Shown in pieces: positions 1-9,543 of a DNA stretch of 64,000 bases. The position numbers were made by a program, and so were the translations under genes. This DNA comes from Gammaproteobacteria bacterium (lineage in GTDB: Bacteria > Pseudomonadota > Gammaproteobacteria > Chromatiales > Chromatiaceae): positions 1-64,000 of the forward strand of contig JASBTJ010000076.1 of assembly GCA_030148485.1 (NCBI GenBank), in the 5' to 3' direction. The notes below the pieces were generated by a model that was not told where the DNA came from, did not search any database, and worked only from the letters and a program-made list of their open reading frames with translations. How positions within the stretch are numbered: the first letter of the stretch is position 1; each line of letters opens with the position of its first letter.

Positions 1-60
1 TTTGCGGGTCTTGCGCTTCTTTGCCGCGTAGCTCAGTGAGGCGAAACTTTGTTGCTTCAT
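1..60 (-). CDS. IS5-family transposase, N-terminal fragment (continues off window)
   Basis: Reading leftwards from the ATG at 60-58 gives MKQQSFASLSYAAKKRKTRK, which resembles the N-terminus of IS5-subgroup transposases (MKQ-x-FA...KRKTRR pattern). The DDE catalytic domain lies outside the window, so it cannot be judged whether the gene is intact. Only 20 codons are visible. Confidence 0.6.
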   Translation of the reverse strand, partial: MKQQSFASLSYAAKKRKTRK

Positions 61-130
61 CCGGTCGATCTTTCTGTGGCACACGAGTGAATTGATTTTG
101 CCTTATTTGAGGGATTCAATCAGAGCTTCC
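1..130 (-). mobile_element. Partial IS5-family insertion sequence, 5' end
   Basis: The first 60 bases encode, leftwards, the start of an IS5-type transposase. About 70 bases of leader follow, and I place the element end at position 130, where the minus strand reads GGAAGCTCTGATTGAATCC, a plausible terminal inverted repeat. The next four bases, TTAG, fit the YTAR target duplication known for IS5-type elements. Most of the element lies beyond the left edge, so the other terminus could not be compared. It sits about 80 bp downstream of the aspS stop, in a spot where it should not disrupt a gene. The exact boundary is inferred. Confidence 0.6.
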
Positions 131-134
131 TTAG
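131..134. repeat. Putative 4-bp IS5 target-site duplication (TTAG)
   Basis: TTAG directly abuts the inferred IS end and matches the YTAR target consensus of IS5-type elements. The second copy would lie beyond the left edge. The call rests on the inferred element boundary. Confidence 0.4.
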
Positions 135-212
135 GGAAGCGAGGTTCCTTAGGCGTGCTTCCCGGACAAGCCCTGTTCGCCGCAGCCCGCCCGGCGCTTA
201 CCTGATCGGCAA

Positions 213-1994
213 TCAGCCGGCCGTTTCGTCGCCCGGCTTGGCACGCAGACGAATATTGAGTTCTCTCAACTGGGCTTGACTGACCTCGGACGGTGCCTGA
301 GTAAGCAAACAGGACGCGCTCTGGGTCTTGGGGAAGGCCATCACGTCGCGGATGCTGGTAGCACCGGACATCAGCATCACCAGACGGTCGAGACCAAAGG
401 CCAGGCCGCCATGGGGCGGACAACCGAAACGCAGGGCGTCCAGCAGGAAGCCGAACTTCTCACGGGCCTCCTCTTCGCCAATGCCGAGCAGCTTGAACAC
501 CTTTTCCTGCACGTCCTCGCGATGGATACGTACCGAGCCACCACCCAGCTCGGTACCATTGAGCACCATGTCATAGGCACGTGACAGGCATCGTCCGGGG
601 TCGGACTCCAACTTGTCCAGGTCTTCGACCTTGGGTGCGGTGAACGGGTGGTGCAGCGCGTGCCAGCGGTCGTCCGCCCACTCGAACATGGGGAAATCGA
701 TCACCCAAAGCGGCTTCCATTCGCCCTGCATCAGGTCACGGTCTTCCCCCAGCTTGACCCGCAGCGCGCCCAGCGCCTCGTTGACGATGCCGGTCTTGTC
801 GGCGCCGAAGAAGATCAGGTCACCCGTTTCGGCGCCGGTGCGCTCCATGATGCCGACCACGGCCTCGTCGGGCAGGAACTTGAGGATCGGCGACTGCAGA
901 CCGTCACGCCCCGCAGCGGCGTCATTGACCTTGATGTAGGCCAACCCCTTGGCGCCATAGATGCCGACGAACTTGGTGTAATCGTCGATTTCCTTGCGGG
1001 AGAGCTCGCCGCCCTTCGGCAGACGCAGCGCGGCGACACGGCCGTTGGGGTCTTTCGCGGGACCGGCGAACACCTTGAAGTCGACGTTCTCCATCAGGTC
1101 GGCCACATCGATCAGTTCCAACGGGCAACGCAGGTCCGGACGATCGGAACCGAAGCGGCGCATGGCCTCGTCCCAGGTCATGCGTGGGAACGGGTCCGGC
1201 AGCTCGACGCCCAGCACATCTTTGAACAGGTTGCGGATCATGGCCTCGGTCAGACCCATGATCTGCTGCTCGTCCATGAAGGACATCTCCATGTCCAACT
1301 GGGTGAACTCGGGCTGACGATCGGCACGCAGATCCTCGTCACGGAAACAGCGCACGATTTGATAGTAGCGATCCATGCCGGCCATCATCAGCAACTGTTT
1401 GAACAGCTGGGGCGATTGGGGCAATGCGAAGAACTTGCCCTGGTGGGTACGACTGGGTACCAGATAGTCGCTCGCGCCCTCCGGTGTCGCCTTGGTGAGC
1501 ATGGGGGTCTCGATGTCCATGAAGTTCTGGTCATCAAGGAAGTTGCGCAACGCGCGAGTCACCTTGGACCTCAGCATCATGCGCTCCTGCATCACCGGCC
1601 GTCGCAGGTCGATGTAGCGATAACGTAGACGCAGTTCCTCGGACACATCGTCGTCATCCATCTGGATGGGCGGCGTATCGGCGCGGTTGAGGATTTCCAG
1701 CTCCTTGCCCAGGATCTCGATCTCGCCGGTACCCATGTCCGGATTCTCGGTGCCCTCGGGGCGACGACGCACCCGGCCCTTGATACGCAGCACGAACTCC
1801 GACCGCACCTGTTCGGCAGTGGCGAACACAGCTTCCACATCCGGGTCGTACACCACCTGCACCAGCCCCTGACGATCGCGCAGGTCGATGAAGATCACGC
1901 CACCGTGATCCCGGCGGCGGTGGACCCAGCCGCACAATTCCACGGTCTGGTCGATGTGAGCGGCGTTCAGTTCGCCGCAGTAGTGGCTGCGCAT
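213..1994 (-). CDS. aspS: Aspartyl-tRNA synthetase
   Basis: Class II aminoacyl-tRNA synthetase that charges tRNA-Asp in the cytoplasm. The 593 residues match the bacterial-type enzyme of about 590. An N-terminal OB-fold anticodon-binding domain (about 1-110, with [20 protein letters not shown]) is followed by the class II core with motif 2 ([20 protein letters not shown]), a GAD insertion domain in the middle, and motif 3 near the C-terminus ([12 protein letters not shown]). The start is the ATG at 1994, whose next codons ([15 protein letters not shown]) match the usual AspRS N-terminus. Whether it is discriminating (Asp only) or non-discriminating (Asp/Asn) was not determined. It is transcribed in the same direction as the upstream zinc-ribbon gene, as is common in gammaproteobacteria. 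Confidence 0.97.
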   Translation of the reverse strand: MRSHYCGELNAAHIDQTVELCGWVHRRRDHGGVIFIDLRDRQGLVQVVYDPDVEAVFATAEQVRSEFVLRIKGRVRRRPEGTENPDMGTGEIEILGKELEILNRADTPPIQMDDDDVSEELRLRYRYIDLRRPVMQERMMLRSKVTRALRNFLDDQNFMDIETPMLTKATPEGASDYLVPSRTHQGKFFALPQSPQLFKQLLMMAGMDRYYQIVRCFRDEDLRADRQPEFTQLDMEMSFMDEQQIMGLTEAMIRNLFKDVLGVELPDPFPRMTWDEAMRRFGSDRPDLRCPLELIDVADLMENVDFKVFAGPAKDPNGRVAALRLPKGGELSRKEIDDYTKFVGIYGAKGLAYIKVNDAAAGRDGLQSPILKFLPDEAVVGIMERTGAETGDLIFFGADKTGIVNEALGALRVKLGEDRDLMQGEWKPLWVIDFPMFEWADDRWHALHHPFTAPKVEDLDKLESDPGRCLSRAYDMVLNGTELGGGSVRIHREDVQEKVFKLLGIGEEEAREKFGFLLDALRFGCPPHGGLAFGLDRLVMLMSGATSIRDVMAFPKTQSASCLLTQAPSEVSQAQLRELNIRLRAKPGDETAG

Positions 1995-2016
1995 GAATAA
2001 AACCTTAAATAACCGA

Positions 2017-2035
2017 CGACGGCCGAGAGCCGTCG
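2017..2035 (-). terminator. 7-bp hairpin in the aspS leader, possible terminator or attenuator
   Basis: CGACGGC (2017-2023) pairs with GCCGTCG (2029-2035) around a 5-base loop. On the minus strand it is followed by an AT-rich stretch (GGTTATTTAAGGTTTT) before the aspS ATG. It could end the fmdB transcript or act in the aspS leader. There is no clean U-tract, so the assignment is weak. Confidence 0.3.
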
Positions 2036-2144
2036 GGTGACAAATCGTGAGAAGCGGGAATGGTACGGGGAGCCCGACGGGGCCGCAACACGCAGCCGCC
2101 CCGCGATCATCGGCTCGCGGGGCGGGTCGCGCGTCGAATCCGGG

Positions 2145-2411
2145 TCAGTCGCAGCTGGGACAGGTCCCGCCCGCGCAAGCGTGGCCGCCCGCGGCACTGG
2201 AGGATGCCGTACCGGCCTTGTCGCCACCCTTGCTCTTGAAGTCGGTCTGGTACCAGCCGCTGCCTTTGAGCTGGAAACCGGCGGCAGAAATCAGTTTCTG
2301 CAACGCAGGCTTGCCACAGGCCGGACAATCGGTGAGCGGCGCTGCACTCATCTTTTGCATAGCCTCCAGTTGGTGGCCGCAGGCCTCACATCGGTACTCG
2401 TAGAATGGCAT
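2145..2411 (-). CDS. FmdB-family zinc ribbon protein
   Basis: Small protein of 88 residues starting MPFYEYRCEACGHQLE, the signature of the FmdB/CxxC-CxxC regulatory zinc ribbon family. Two CxxC pairs (CEAC and CPAC, about residues 8-11 and 29-32) should bind one zinc. A flexible Gly/Ser/Ala tail ends with more cysteines and a histidine (HACAGGTCPSCD). I chose the ATG at 2411, four codons inside a longer frame, because it has a GAGGGA ribosome site and matches the family start. The molecular role is unknown; the family commonly sits just upstream of aspS, as here. Confidence 0.85.
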   Translation of the reverse strand: MPFYEYRCEACGHQLEAMQKMSAAPLTDCPACGKPALQKLISAAGFQLKGSGWYQTDFKSKGGDKAGTASSSAAGGHACAGGTCPSCD

Positions 2412-2507
2412 GGCGTCCCTCAAGCGCTAAATAACTGAATCAGCGGGATTTTACCACAGCGTCGCGGACCGTAGCAGGACTGCCGGATGAGGCCGATACG
2501 GAACAAT

Positions 2508-3131
2508 TCAAGACTTATCCGGATCGCCTTCGGCACGCTTGGCGCGTAACGCCTCGCTCTGTCGACGCAGCACGTGGCGAATCAGAATCTCCCGATCCTG
2601 TTCGCGCATGTGCACGAATTCCACCCGGATCTGGAATCGATAGCCGTCATTGTCGGCCGGCGGCATCTCCACGCAGCCGACCACCTCGCCGAAACTGAGC
2701 AAACCGGTGAAGGTCGGATAAAGCAGCATCCGGATCTCCAACGCCTGCCCAACCGCCATCGCCTCATCGGACCGCACCGACACGCCACCGGCGCTGAGAT
2801 TGACGCTCTGATCCTCACTGGTCAGCAGGTCCGACTCCTGGGCCAGGAAGGCGCGACCGAGGATCTCCATCTTCTGATCGAGGGCCTTGAGATAGGCCGC
2901 CACATCCGGATCCCGGCTCTCGATCCGCCGCATGCTCGCGGCCATCTGCGCTGTCAGGGCAGCCAGACTGGACATGACGGTGAAGTTGCCGTCGAAGCCC
3001 CGCTCCAGGTTCGTCACCGCAGCGGCCAACTGATCCTTGTCCAACGGCTGGATCTGCATGCGTACGGTGTCGTCGATGCGAAAGAATTGGCGGCGGTCAC
3101 GGCCGTTCGCCTGGTGGTGGGATTCGCTCAT
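2508..3131 (-). CDS. PilZ-domain protein, probable c-di-GMP responsive motility regulator
   Basis: A 207-residue cytoplasmic protein. Residues 10-30 include RRQFFRIDDTVRM, an RRxxxR-like element of PilZ receptors, and the C-terminal half has the PilZ barrel pattern with VNLSAGGVSV (D/NxSxxG motif). A helical middle region separates the two parts. It overlaps the 3' end of motB by 4 bp and is the third gene of a motA-motB-pilZ operon, which suggests it couples c-di-GMP level to stator function, as known for YcgR-type proteins. The N-terminal YcgR domain is not evident. Family call good, role inferred. Confidence 0.75.
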   Translation of the reverse strand: MSESHHQANGRDRRQFFRIDDTVRMQIQPLDKDQLAAAVTNLERGFDGNFTVMSSLAALTAQMAASMRRIESRDPDVAAYLKALDQKMEILGRAFLAQESDLLTSEDQSVNLSAGGVSVRSDEAMAVGQALEIRMLLYPTFTGLLSFGEVVGCVEMPPADNDGYRFQIRVEFVHMREQDREILIRHVLRRQSEALRAKRAEGDPDKS

Positions 3132-4036
3132 TGGGCTTGGCCTTCGGATTCGGGTAAGTCACCCTGCGGTTCATCTTTGCCGCGCCGCACCAACAGCTCC
3201 ACACGACGATTCTCGGCACGATGCTCGGGGGTATCGTTCGGTACCAACGGCTTGGTGTCCGCCCAAGCCTCGATCAGTACGCGATCCGGGTTGATGTCCG
3301 GATTGCGCAACAACGCATGTACCACCGTCACGGCACGGGCGGACGACAGTTCCCAGTTGGAACGGAACCGACCGGTGCGGATCGGCACATTGTCGGTGTG
3401 TCCGGCCACCACGATATCGCCCGGCGTGTCCTTCAGCACCCTGCTGATACGGTCCATCACATCGTAGAAACCGGGATCCAAGCTCGCACTACCGGAGCGG
3501 AACGAACCGCGCTCCCGGATACGCAGAATGATCTTGGCACCTTCGCGCTCAATGGTCACCATCCCCTGCGCGATCTCGTCCTGCAGGGCCTCACGCAGCA
3601 GCTGCGCCTGTGCTTCCATCTGTTGTTCGCGCAGTTGCTGAGCGCTTTGCAGCACCTCCTCTGCGTCCATCTCCGGCTGCTGGACAGTACCCTGGCCGGC
3701 GCCATCGCCGTCCTGGTCCGCATTCATCTTCAGGTGCTCCCGCTCCACCGGGCTGGTTTCCTGGCGGATCTCGGCGATCACTGCCGGTTCCGTGATGGAC
3801 GGACTCCATTCCTGTTTGATGACGCTCACGCCCTTGACGATCTCCGCCGCCGGCACGTCTCGCTGCACGCCGAAGGCATCCTTCATGGACTCGGCCATCT
3901 TCTTGAAGCGGATGGCGTCGATCTCGGCAAACGACAACAGCAGCACGAAAAAGCACATCAGCAGGGACATCAGGTCGGCGAAGGTCGCCAGCCAGGCCGG
4001 CAGTCCCTGGGGACATTTTGGGCATTCCTCTTCCAC
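3128..4036 (-). CDS. motB: Flagellar stator protein MotB/PomB
   Basis: Peptidoglycan-anchored stator subunit, 302 residues. One N-terminal transmembrane helix (about 14-36, TFADLMSLLMCFFVLLLSF) carries the ion-binding Asp21. A long linker leads to the OmpA-like peptidoglycan-binding domain in the last 130 residues (AGHTDNVPIRTGRFRSNWE, then ELSSARAVTV). The sequence around the Asp and the cysteine-containing N-terminus resemble PomB of sodium-driven motors more than E. coli MotB, so sodium coupling is a reasonable guess. It lies 2 bp after motA. No other flagellar genes are in the window. Confidence 0.92.
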   Translation of the reverse strand: MEEECPKCPQGLPAWLATFADLMSLLMCFFVLLLSFAEIDAIRFKKMAESMKDAFGVQRDVPAAEIVKGVSVIKQEWSPSITEPAVIAEIRQETSPVEREHLKMNADQDGDGAGQGTVQQPEMDAEEVLQSAQQLREQQMEAQAQLLREALQDEIAQGMVTIEREGAKIILRIRERGSFRSGSASLDPGFYDVMDRISRVLKDTPGDIVVAGHTDNVPIRTGRFRSNWELSSARAVTVVHALLRNPDINPDRVLIEAWADTKPLVPNDTPEHRAENRRVELLVRRGKDEPQGDLPESEGQAQ

Positions 4037-4038
4037 GC

Positions 4039-4794
4039 CTATTCCTCTTTCGGGCGCTTGTTGCCCGGCAAATAGGTCTGTAGAAGCTGGGCGAGCACCT
4101 TGGGGTTGATACCTTCCTGGATGCCCATGATGGTCTCCAGGATCAGGCCCTTGTTGGCCTTTTCGAGCTCCGAGGCCCGCGCCAGCTTGTCGGCCATCGG
4201 CTGAGCGAAGGCGTTAGCGATGATCGCACCATAGAGCGTTGTCAACAGTGCCACGGCCATGGCCGGCCCGATGCTCGCCGGATCGGACATGTTGGCCAGC
4301 ATCTGCACCAGCCCCACCAGGGTACCGATCATTCCCATGGCCGGCGCCATCGTCGCCATGTTGGTGAACATACGCTGCCCAACCTCATGGCGCTCGATGG
4401 TCAGCGACATATCCTTGGACAACATCTTCTGCACCAGCGCCGGATCGTGGCCATCCACGCACAACCCGATACCCTTGGCCATGAATTCGTTGCTGATCTC
4501 CTGACCCTCCAGTGCCAGGAGGCCGTTCTTACGGGCCACGTCGGCCAGTTCAACCGCTTCCTCGATCAGCTTTTTCGGGTCCTCGACCTTATAGAAGAAC
4601 GCCTTCATCCCGATCGAAAACGATCCCAGGAAATCGCCTAACGACACCTGCATCAGGGTCACCATGAAGGTGCCACCAACCACGATCAAAATCGACGGGA
4701 CGTTGACGAACAGTGCCACGTCGCCGCCGGTGGCGATCGCCCCGATGATGATGCCGAAGCCCCCCAGCAATCCGATTAGGGTAGCGATATCCAC
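4039..4794 (-). CDS. motA: Flagellar stator protein MotA/PomA
   Basis: Integral membrane stator subunit of 251 residues, with four hydrophobic segments (about 1-25, 32-55, 148-170 and 180-205) and a cytoplasmic loop rich in charged residues between segments 2 and 3. Length and sequence (MDIATLIGLLGGFGIIIGAI start; NMATMAPAMGMIGTLVGLVQ in TM3) match PomA-type proteins. It forms the ion channel with MotB and drives rotor torque. First gene of the motA-motB-pilZ operon; the promoter probably lies in the 150 bp shared with the divergent SDR gene. Confidence 0.93.
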   Translation of the reverse strand: MDIATLIGLLGGFGIIIGAIATGGDVALFVNVPSILIVVGGTFMVTLMQVSLGDFLGSFSIGMKAFFYKVEDPKKLIEEAVELADVARKNGLLALEGQEISNEFMAKGIGLCVDGHDPALVQKMLSKDMSLTIERHEVGQRMFTNMATMAPAMGMIGTLVGLVQMLANMSDPASIGPAMAVALLTTLYGAIIANAFAQPMADKLARASELEKANKGLILETIMGIQEGINPKVLAQLLQTYLPGNKRPKEE

Positions 4795-4943
4795 GAACCG
4801 ACCTCCATCAAACCATCATGTCGCCCCGCGGCTGCGGCAACGATTGAGAACTGTCTGGCTTAGCGGGAGATCCGACGAGAACTTTAGTTCTTGGTCGCTA
4901 TAGAATGGCTGCTCTGCGCACCCGATCCGCCGAGTATCACACC

Positions 4944-5792
4944 ATGTCGACCGCAAAATCCGTACTTATCACCGGCTGTTCCAGCGGCATCGGCCATTGT
5001 GTGGCACACGGCTTGAAGGCCCGTGGCTACCGCGTCTTCGCCAGTGCCCGAAAAGACACGGATGTGGCTCGCCTGCGCAATGAGGGGCTGGAGACGGTGC
5101 AACTGGACCTGGATGACGATGCCAGCATCCGCGACGCACTGGCCGAGGTTTTGGCGAAGACCGGGGGCCGGCTTTACGGCCTGTTCAACAACGGCGCCTA
5201 CGGCCTGCCCGGCGCCGTGGAGGACCTGAGCCGCGATGCCTTGCGCGCGCAGTTGGAGACCAACCTGCTCGGCTGGCATGAACTGACCCGACAGGTGATC
5301 CCGGCAATGCGTCGCGCGGGTGAAGGCCGCATCATCCAGAACAGCTCCATACTGGGCTTTGTCGGGTTGCCGTTTCGCGGCGCCTACAACTGCTCCAAGT
5401 TTGCCCTGGAGGGCCTTACCGACACCCTGCGACTTGAACTGGCGGACAGCGGTATCCAGGTGAGCCTGATCGAGCCCGGCCCGATCACCAGCAATTTCCG
5501 CAAAAACGCGCAACGGGTGTTCGAGGCCACCATCGACACCGACGCAAGCCCGCATCGTGACAAGTACCAGGCAATGCGCGAACGGCTGCAAAAGGAAGGC
5601 CCGGCGCAACCGTTCACCCTACCGCCCGAGGCGGTATTGAAAAAGGTCGTCCATGCGCTGGAAAGCAAACGTGCGCGACCACGCTACTACGTCACCTTCC
5701 CCACCTACCTGTTAGGCTACTTGAAACGCGTGCTATCGAGCCGTGGCTTCGATTGGCTGCTGATGAGGGTTTCCGGCGGCGGCCGGCGCTGA
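4944..5792 (+). CDS. Short-chain dehydrogenase/reductase (classical SDR)
   Basis: A 282-residue NAD(P)-dependent oxidoreductase. The Rossmann motif SVLITGCSSGIG (TGxxxGIG) lies at the N-terminus, NNGAYG replaces the NNAG motif, and the catalytic YNCSK (YxxxK) occurs near residue 155, with a Ser about 13 residues before. I start it at the ATG at 4944 because the upstream 13 codons are not conserved-looking and Rossmann motifs normally begin within ten residues. The C-terminal 60 residues resemble the 17-beta-HSD-like group, but the substrate cannot be predicted. It ends 5 bp from the convergent gshA stop. Confidence 0.88.
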   Translation: MSTAKSVLITGCSSGIGHCVAHGLKARGYRVFASARKDTDVARLRNEGLETVQLDLDDDASIRDALAEVLAKTGGRLYGLFNNGAYGLPGAVEDLSRDALRAQLETNLLGWHELTRQVIPAMRRAGEGRIIQNSSILGFVGLPFRGAYNCSKFALEGLTDTLRLELADSGIQVSLIEPGPITSNFRKNAQRVFEATIDTDASPHRDKYQAMRERLQKEGPAQPFTLPPEAVLKKVVHALESKRARPRYYVTFPTYLLGYLKRVLSSRGFDWLLMRVSGGGRR

Positions 5793-5797
5793 ACCAT

Positions 5798-7372
5798 CTA
5801 CGGGCCGGCAAAGTAAGCGGCGAGAAAGCTGTCCAGATCCTGATCGTCCGCTGCCTCGATTTCGGCCTGCTGTTCGATGGACGCCTTCGCCAGACGGTCC
5901 AACTCGGCCTGTCGCTCGGCGCTCAGCCGCCGCGCGGTGAATCCCTCCTGGTGTTGCCGTGACAGCCGTCGGGCAAAGCCGTAAAAACCTTCACCATTGG
6001 TCCGCATCTCCGAGAGCATCCGCGCCGAGGGCGTCATTTCCGGATCGCACACCTTGTCGCGCTGGAAACAGACCGCCGTGCTGTATGCATCGCCGCCGCG
6101 CTGCTCATCCAGCAACTCGGCAACCGCCGCGCAGGCATCCAACCGTTCCGCCGCCCACGCCTTCAACGGCACGGACCGTCCATCCCGGGTCAGGGTCAAC
6201 CCCGGCTCCCTGCCCCGATGCGCGACCAATTCCATGTTGTTGTCGATTTCGGCGCGCTCGGCCCGTTCCAACGGCCGGCTGCCCTCCAGCAGACACGTCA
6301 GCATGAAGGTTTCCAGAAACCGCAGCTGTCCTGCGCCCACCCCCATCGGTTGGAAGGCGTTGATGTCCAAGGACCGCAGCTCCACGTAGCGGATACCCCG
6401 TTGGGCCAGCGCATGGGTGGGTTTTTCCATCTCGCCCAACAGTTGTTTGGGCCGAACCGAACTGTAGTACTCGTTTTCGATCTGCAGCAGATTCGCGTTC
6501 AGCTGCCGATACTCACCGTCGACCTTGACCCCGATGCGTTCCCACTGCGGCGCAGGCCGCCCGATGGCATCGCGCAGGCTCGCCACATGGGCGTCCAGGC
6601 TGTTGTAATCGGCCTTGACGCCAATGCCTTCCTCGCGGCGATTCTGATAGCCGATATCGCCCATGCGCAGCGAGGTCGCATAAGGTTCGTACAAAGTGGT
6701 TTCGTCGAACTGTTGCAGATTGGCGGGCACCGGCTTGCCAGCCAAAAAGGACTTGCAGACCGCCGGGGACGCACCGAACAGATAGGGCACCAACCAACCG
6801 TGACGCAGCAGATTGCGGATCATACCCATGTAGTGATGGTCGCGTACCTGACGCTCGTCCGATCCACCCACCAAACCCGCATACATCGGCCAAAACGCCT
6901 CGGGTACCGAATAGTTGAAGTGCACACCGGCGATCACCTGCATCACCCGGCCATAACGGTGTCCGAGCCCGACGCGATAGATGTGCTTCATCCGCCCCGC
7001 ATTGGAACTGCCGTATTCGCCGACGGGTATCTGTGCCTCGCCTTGGACGATGCAGGGCATACTGGTGGCCCAAAGACCTTCGCCTTCCAGGTGCTGGTAG
7101 ACATAGGTATGCAGATCGGCAAGATAATCGAGAGCCAACAGCGCGTCGTCGTACGCCGGCGTGATGAACTCCAGCAGCGCCTCGGAATAGTCAGTGGTCA
7201 ACCACGGATGGGTCAGCGCGGAACCCAGCGCGCGCGGATGCGGTGTCATCGCAATGCCGCCCTGAGCCGCTACCCGCAGGCTCTCCTTTTCCAAGCCGAT
7301 CAGGCCATGGCCGAGCAGGGCCGCGTCGCCCTGCGTCTGCAAATCCGCAAGGCGCGTTTCCAAAGTGTCCAA
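5798..7372 (-). CDS. gshA: Glutamate-cysteine ligase (proteobacterial type)
   Basis: First enzyme of glutathione synthesis, joining glutamate and cysteine with ATP. The 524 residues match the E. coli-type family (518). Typical stretches include GLIGLEKESLRV at the N-terminus (glutamate and metal binding), DYSEALLEFITP, RVGLGHRYGRVMQVIAGVHF and YVELRSLDINAF. The start is the ATG at 7372, 62 bp from the prc stop. gshB is not in the window. Confidence 0.96.
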   Translation of the reverse strand: MDTLETRLADLQTQGDAALLGHGLIGLEKESLRVAAQGGIAMTPHPRALGSALTHPWLTTDYSEALLEFITPAYDDALLALDYLADLHTYVYQHLEGEGLWATSMPCIVQGEAQIPVGEYGSSNAGRMKHIYRVGLGHRYGRVMQVIAGVHFNYSVPEAFWPMYAGLVGGSDERQVRDHHYMGMIRNLLRHGWLVPYLFGASPAVCKSFLAGKPVPANLQQFDETTLYEPYATSLRMGDIGYQNRREEGIGVKADYNSLDAHVASLRDAIGRPAPQWERIGVKVDGEYRQLNANLLQIENEYYSSVRPKQLLGEMEKPTHALAQRGIRYVELRSLDINAFQPMGVGAGQLRFLETFMLTCLLEGSRPLERAERAEIDNNMELVAHRGREPGLTLTRDGRSVPLKAWAAERLDACAAVAELLDEQRGGDAYSTAVCFQRDKVCDPEMTPSARMLSEMRTNGEGFYGFARRLSRQHQEGFTARRLSAERQAELDRLAKASIEQQAEIEAADDQDLDSFLAAYFAGP

Positions 7373-7434
7373 GGGTCGATCCTGAAGCTGGTCAAACGGA
7401 CGTGCAGTATAGCTGGCCGGAAGACCCCGTGGAT

Positions 7435-9534
7435 TCAGCGCGCCTGGGCGGTCAACGGCGTCCCGGCATTGATATAGTCGGCAAGGATGCGTACCGACTC
7501 ATCGAGCATGATGCGGTTGATGCCGGCTTCGTCCATGTCTGCCTGGGCGGCAGCCTCGTCCTCGTCGAGCAGGGACTTGAGCGGCGACAGGCCACGGAAC
7601 GCGCGCAAACGATTGAGCCGGGCAAGTTGCTCGTCCTCGCGGGCCTGCCATTCCTGACGACGCACGTCTTCACGCAGACTGATGGTGTTACGCGCCTCGG
7701 CATCGGCAAAGGCCTGCTCCTGTTCGTTCAGGAAGCGGAAACCGGGATCGTGGCTGATGCGCCGATCATGCATTTCGCGTAGTCCGGCCACCGCCGCCAA
7801 GTGATTCACCTGGTGATTGACCGGCGCGATAGCCGCCCAAGGCAGTGCCTTTTCCAGTGATCGCTCGCCGTGATCCGCCGCTCCGCGCACCGTGGGGAAC
7901 ACGATATCCGGCATTACCCCGCGATGCTGGGTGCTACCGCCGTTGATCCGGAAGAACTGCGCCATGGTAAGGCGAAGCCTGCCCAGGTCGTGATCCGTGC
8001 GCACGAAACGGGACAGGTCCACCAGGGTCTGCACCGTGCCCTTGCCGTAGGTCGGTTCACCCAGGATCAAGCCGCGCTTGTAGTCCTGGATGGCACCCGC
8101 GAAGATCTCCGAGGCCGACGCGCTGTTGCGATCGACCAACACGGCCAAGGGACCGGTGTAGACCTGCTGCGGGTCCGGATCGCGCTCCACATCCACGTTG
8201 CCATCGGCATCACGGACCTGCACCACCGGGCCCTGGTCGATGAACAGCCCGGTCAACTCGGTGGCCTCGGTCAGCGCGCCACCGCCATTTTGGCGCAGGT
8301 CGATGACGATGCCATCGACACCCTGCTTTTGCAGGTCCGCCAGGATCGCGCGCACATCGCGGGTGGTGCTGCGGAAATCCGGATCGCCACTGCTCTGTCC
8401 ACGGAAGTCGCGGTAGAAGGCCGGGATCTCGATCACCCCGATGCGCCGGCCGTTGAGGCCGGGCAGATCGTCCACCACCTTGCCCTTGGCGGCCTGATCT
8501 TCCAGTTTGATTTCATCCCGCACCAATTTGACCTCATGCGGGACGCCGTCCGGGCCATCCTTCTTCGACACGATGTTCAGTCGTACCACGCTGTCCTTGG
8601 GTCCACGAATCAGATCGACCACGTCCTGGAGACGCCAGCCAATCACGTCTTCCATCTCGCCGGCTGCCCCTTGCGCCACGCCGACGATCCGGTCACCGCT
8701 CTTGAGTTGACCGCTGTTGCCGGCCGGACCACCGGGCACGGTGTTCTGGATCAACGTGTACTCGTTTTCGCTGCGCAATACGGCACCAATGCCTTGCAGC
8801 GACAGCCGCATGCTGATGTCGAAGTTCTCCGACGAGCGCGGCGACATGTAACTGGTATGCGGCTCGATGTTCAGCGTGTAGGCGTTGATGAAGAACTGGT
8901 AAACATCGTCACTGTTGAACTGGTGCACCCGCCGCTTGACGCCCTGATAGCGCTTGCGCAGCGTGGGGACGATGTCCGCCTCCTTCTTGCCGGCCAAGCG
9001 CAGACTGAGGATGTCGTTCTTGACGCGACGACGCCACAGGTCGTCCAGCTCGGCATCGTCCCGCACCCAGGCGGCTTTTTCCCGATTGAACTCATAGCGC
9101 TCATTGAGACTGAAATCGAACTTGTCGGCATCCAACAAACTCAGCGCCTTGGCGACCCGCTGGTCCACCCGGCTGCGAAAACGCTTGAAGATGTCAAACG
9201 CCGGACGCAGGTCCGCCCGTCGCAAGGCGTCGTCGAGGGTGGTGTCATAGCGCTTGAACTCGGCCACGTCCGCCGCGGTGAAGAAACTGCGATTGGGATC
9301 CAGTGAACGCAGATAGCGATCGAGGATTTCGCTGGACAAGGCGTCGTCCAACGGGACCTTGCGGTAATGGAACCGGTCCACCACCTTGGTGATGATCAGC
9401 GTCGCCTGGCGGTGCGCCGGGTCCGGCTGCAGCGCACTGAGCGGCACCTCGTTGATCTTCGCGGAGACGATGCCCGCATGCAGCAGCAACACCGTCAGGG
9501 CGGCGCCGGTCCAGCGTTTAAACAGCACGTTCAT
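7435..9534 (-). CDS. prc: Carboxy-terminal processing (tail-specific) protease, S41 family
   Basis: Periplasmic serine protease of about 699 residues, close to the length of E. coli Prc (682). A signal peptide (about 1-24, ending GIVSAK) is followed by a helical N-terminal domain, a PDZ domain (SLQGIGAVL...GPAGNSGQLKSGDRIVGV) and the S41 catalytic core. The Ser-Lys dyad is visible as DRNSASASEIFAG and PTYGKGTVQ. It degrades proteins by their C-termini, including lytic enzymes and lipoproteins. A TTG two codons upstream is an alternative start; I prefer the ATG at 9534. It follows the NUDIX gene closely in the same direction. Confidence 0.95.
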   Translation of the reverse strand: MNVLFKRWTGAALTVLLLHAGIVSAKINEVPLSALQPDPAHRQATLIITKVVDRFHYRKVPLDDALSSEILDRYLRSLDPNRSFFTAADVAEFKRYDTTLDDALRRADLRPAFDIFKRFRSRVDQRVAKALSLLDADKFDFSLNERYEFNREKAAWVRDDAELDDLWRRRVKNDILSLRLAGKKEADIVPTLRKRYQGVKRRVHQFNSDDVYQFFINAYTLNIEPHTSYMSPRSSENFDISMRLSLQGIGAVLRSENEYTLIQNTVPGGPAGNSGQLKSGDRIVGVAQGAAGEMEDVIGWRLQDVVDLIRGPKDSVVRLNIVSKKDGPDGVPHEVKLVRDEIKLEDQAAKGKVVDDLPGLNGRRIGVIEIPAFYRDFRGQSSGDPDFRSTTRDVRAILADLQKQGVDGIVIDLRQNGGGALTEATELTGLFIDQGPVVQVRDADGNVDVERDPDPQQVYTGPLAVLVDRNSASASEIFAGAIQDYKRGLILGEPTYGKGTVQTLVDLSRFVRTDHDLGRLRLTMAQFFRINGGSTQHRGVMPDIVFPTVRGAADHGERSLEKALPWAAIAPVNHQVNHLAAVAGLREMHDRRISHDPGFRFLNEQEQAFADAEARNTISLREDVRRQEWQAREDEQLARLNRLRAFRGLSPLKSLLDEDEAAAQADMDEAGINRIMLDESVRILADYINAGTPLTAQAR

Positions 9535-9543
9535 AACCAATCA

